DNA from: JBFXDI01 sp050181295
GTDB lineage: Bacteria > Pseudomonadota > Alphaproteobacteria > Rhizobiales > Aestuariivirgaceae
NCBI GenBank assembly: GCA_050181295.1
Contig: JBFXDI010000038.1
Span: 1 to 30,829 of the forward strand
Direction: 5' to 3'
DNA length: 30,829 nt
The notes under the pieces are model-generated. The model saw nothing but the letters and a program-made list of their open reading frames with translations, ran no database searches and was not told the DNA's origin. The translations under genes and the position numbers were made by a program. Shown piece by piece: positions 29,981 through 30,829 of this stretch (positions are counted from its first letter, which is position 1; each line of letters starts with the position of its first letter).

Positions 29981-30829
29981 TTGAGCACGTCGAGAACATA
30001 TCTCAGGCCGGGCGGGCTGATCTGGGGCAAGGCCGCCGCCGACGCGGCAGCGACCGGACTAGCAGGCCTCATAGCGGGCGGAGACACGGGCTTCACGGCG
30101 GTCGAGGTGATCACGCGCGACGGCCCGGCGGTCTCGCGCCAATGGCGCGCCTTCGCCGACATCGCCGCCTCCTCCGACTCGGCCATCGAGGAACGGCTCC
30201 ACCTGATCCTGTCGAGCCGCCCGGAGATGACGGCGCTCGGCCTCGACGGTTCCTGCCTCATGGGCATCGTCAACGTGACGCCGGATTCGTTCTCCGATGG
30301 TGGCCTCTTCGCCGACGCGGCGACCGGCATCGCCCACGGCCGGAAGCTCGCCGAAGCTGGCGCGACAATCCTCGATGTCGGAGGGGAATCGACACGACCA
30401 TATTCGCGCGCCACGGCCGAGGCTGAAGAGCGGGCGCGTGCGCTTCCCGTCGTCAAGGCCCTGGCGGCCGACGGTTTCAAGGTCTCGATCGACACCCGCA
30501 AGCCCGCCATCATGCGCGACGCCATGGCGGCCGGAGCTATTCTCATCAACGACGTCGCCGCCCTCTCCTACGCACCGGACGGCGTGGAGACCGCGCGCGA
30601 TCTCGGCGTGCCCGTCGTGCTCATGCACGCACAAGGGACGCCGGAGACCATGCAGGACGATCCGCGCTACGAGGACGTGGCGCTCGACATCTTCGACTGG
30701 CTCGAGGCGCGCATGACGGCCTGCGTCGAGGCCGGCATCGCGCCAGGGCGCATATTTCTCGATCCGGGCATCGGCTTCGGCAAGACACATGCGCACAATC
30801 AGGAGCTCCTGGGGTCGCTGACGCTTTTC
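29981..30829 (+). CDS. folP: Dihydropteroate synthase FolP, 3' end outside the window
   Basis: 283 codons are present and the frame is open to the window end. The pterin-binding signature MGIVNVTPDSFSDGG starts at residue 94. ILDVGGESTRP, VSIDTRKP, INDVAAL, VVLMHAQGTPETMQ and FLDPGIGFGKT follow in the order of the TIM-barrel enzyme that joins pterin pyrophosphate and p-aminobenzoate. About 90 residues precede the barrel (YLRPGGLIWG, FTAVEVITRDG), an extension I know from other alphaproteobacterial FolP proteins. The start is TTG at 29981, the first possible start in frame, and is uncertain; GTG at 30107 is an alternative. Missing is roughly the last fifth of the barrel, including the SRK-type substrate motif. 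Confidence 0.92.
   Translation, partial: MSTSRTYLRPGGLIWGKAAADAAATGLAGLIAGGDTGFTAVEVITRDGPAVSRQWRAFADIAASSDSAIEERLHLILSSRPEMTALGLDGSCLMGIVNVTPDSFSDGGLFADAATGIAHGRKLAEAGATILDVGGESTRPYSRATAEAEERARALPVVKALAADGFKVSIDTRKPAIMRDAMAAGAILINDVAALSYAPDGVETARDLGVPVVLMHAQGTPETMQDDPRYEDVALDIFDWLEARMTACVEAGIAPGRIFLDPGIGFGKTHAHNQELLGSLTLF

Noticed and set aside
27922..30549. An 875-codon open frame on the minus strand opposite ftsH and folP
   Set aside because: It is antisense to two clearly recognisable enzymes, has the biased composition of a shadow frame in GC-rich DNA, and crosses the ftsH terminator.

Overview
The window is GC-rich DNA from an alphaproteobacterium, most likely a member of Hyphomicrobiales/Rhizobiales or a close relative; this is inferred, not measured. 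The reasons are the gene order yebC - ruvC - ruvA - ruvB - ybgC - tolQRAB - pal - cpoB - tilS - ftsH - folP, a perfect CtrA-type site (TTAA-N7-TTAAC), an alphaproteobacterial RpoH-type promoter before ftsH, and a FolP with a long N-terminal extension. A run of 100 N (12635-12734) shows that it is a draft scaffold.

Left part (61-7882): a six-gene operon on the minus strand, read from right to left. It encodes a polyamine-type ABC importer (binding protein, two permeases, ATPase), then an M24-fold hydrolase and an Ntn-hydrolase of the gamma-glutamyltransferase superfamily. A LysR regulator is divergent from it. Together they look like a substrate-induced uptake and hydrolysis pathway for an amide- or amidine-type nitrogen compound. 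Both hydrolases differ from the textbook members of their families at substrate- or metal-binding positions.

Middle (7988-14130): a DUF899 thioredoxin-like protein, a PLP-dependent threonine aldolase, a 6S RNA followed by 5-formyltetrahydrofolate cyclo-ligase, a YmdB-type phosphoesterase, a small unknown gene behind a CtrA box, yebC (split by a false scaffold gap with a 127-bp duplicated end) and an alpha/beta hydrolase. Two copies of an 88-89 bp compound palindromic repeat lie in opposite orientation around the 5-FCL to yebC segment.

Right part (14221-30829): the housekeeping Holliday-junction and envelope genes. The ruv cluster carries three cargo modules. (1) A CoA ligase/enoyl-CoA hydratase pair lies between a 22-codon remnant of a ruvC 5' end and a complete ruvC. 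(2) A VapBC-type toxin-antitoxin pair lies between ruvC and ruvA. (3) A lower-GC four-helix membrane protein lies between ruvA and ruvB and is joined to both by ATGA overlaps. All modules run in the direction of the operon and most are translationally coupled to it. After ruvB come a Tat-type metallophosphoesterase, the complete ybgC-tol-pal-cpoB envelope operon, tilS, ftsH with a strong terminator, and the start of folP, which runs off the window.
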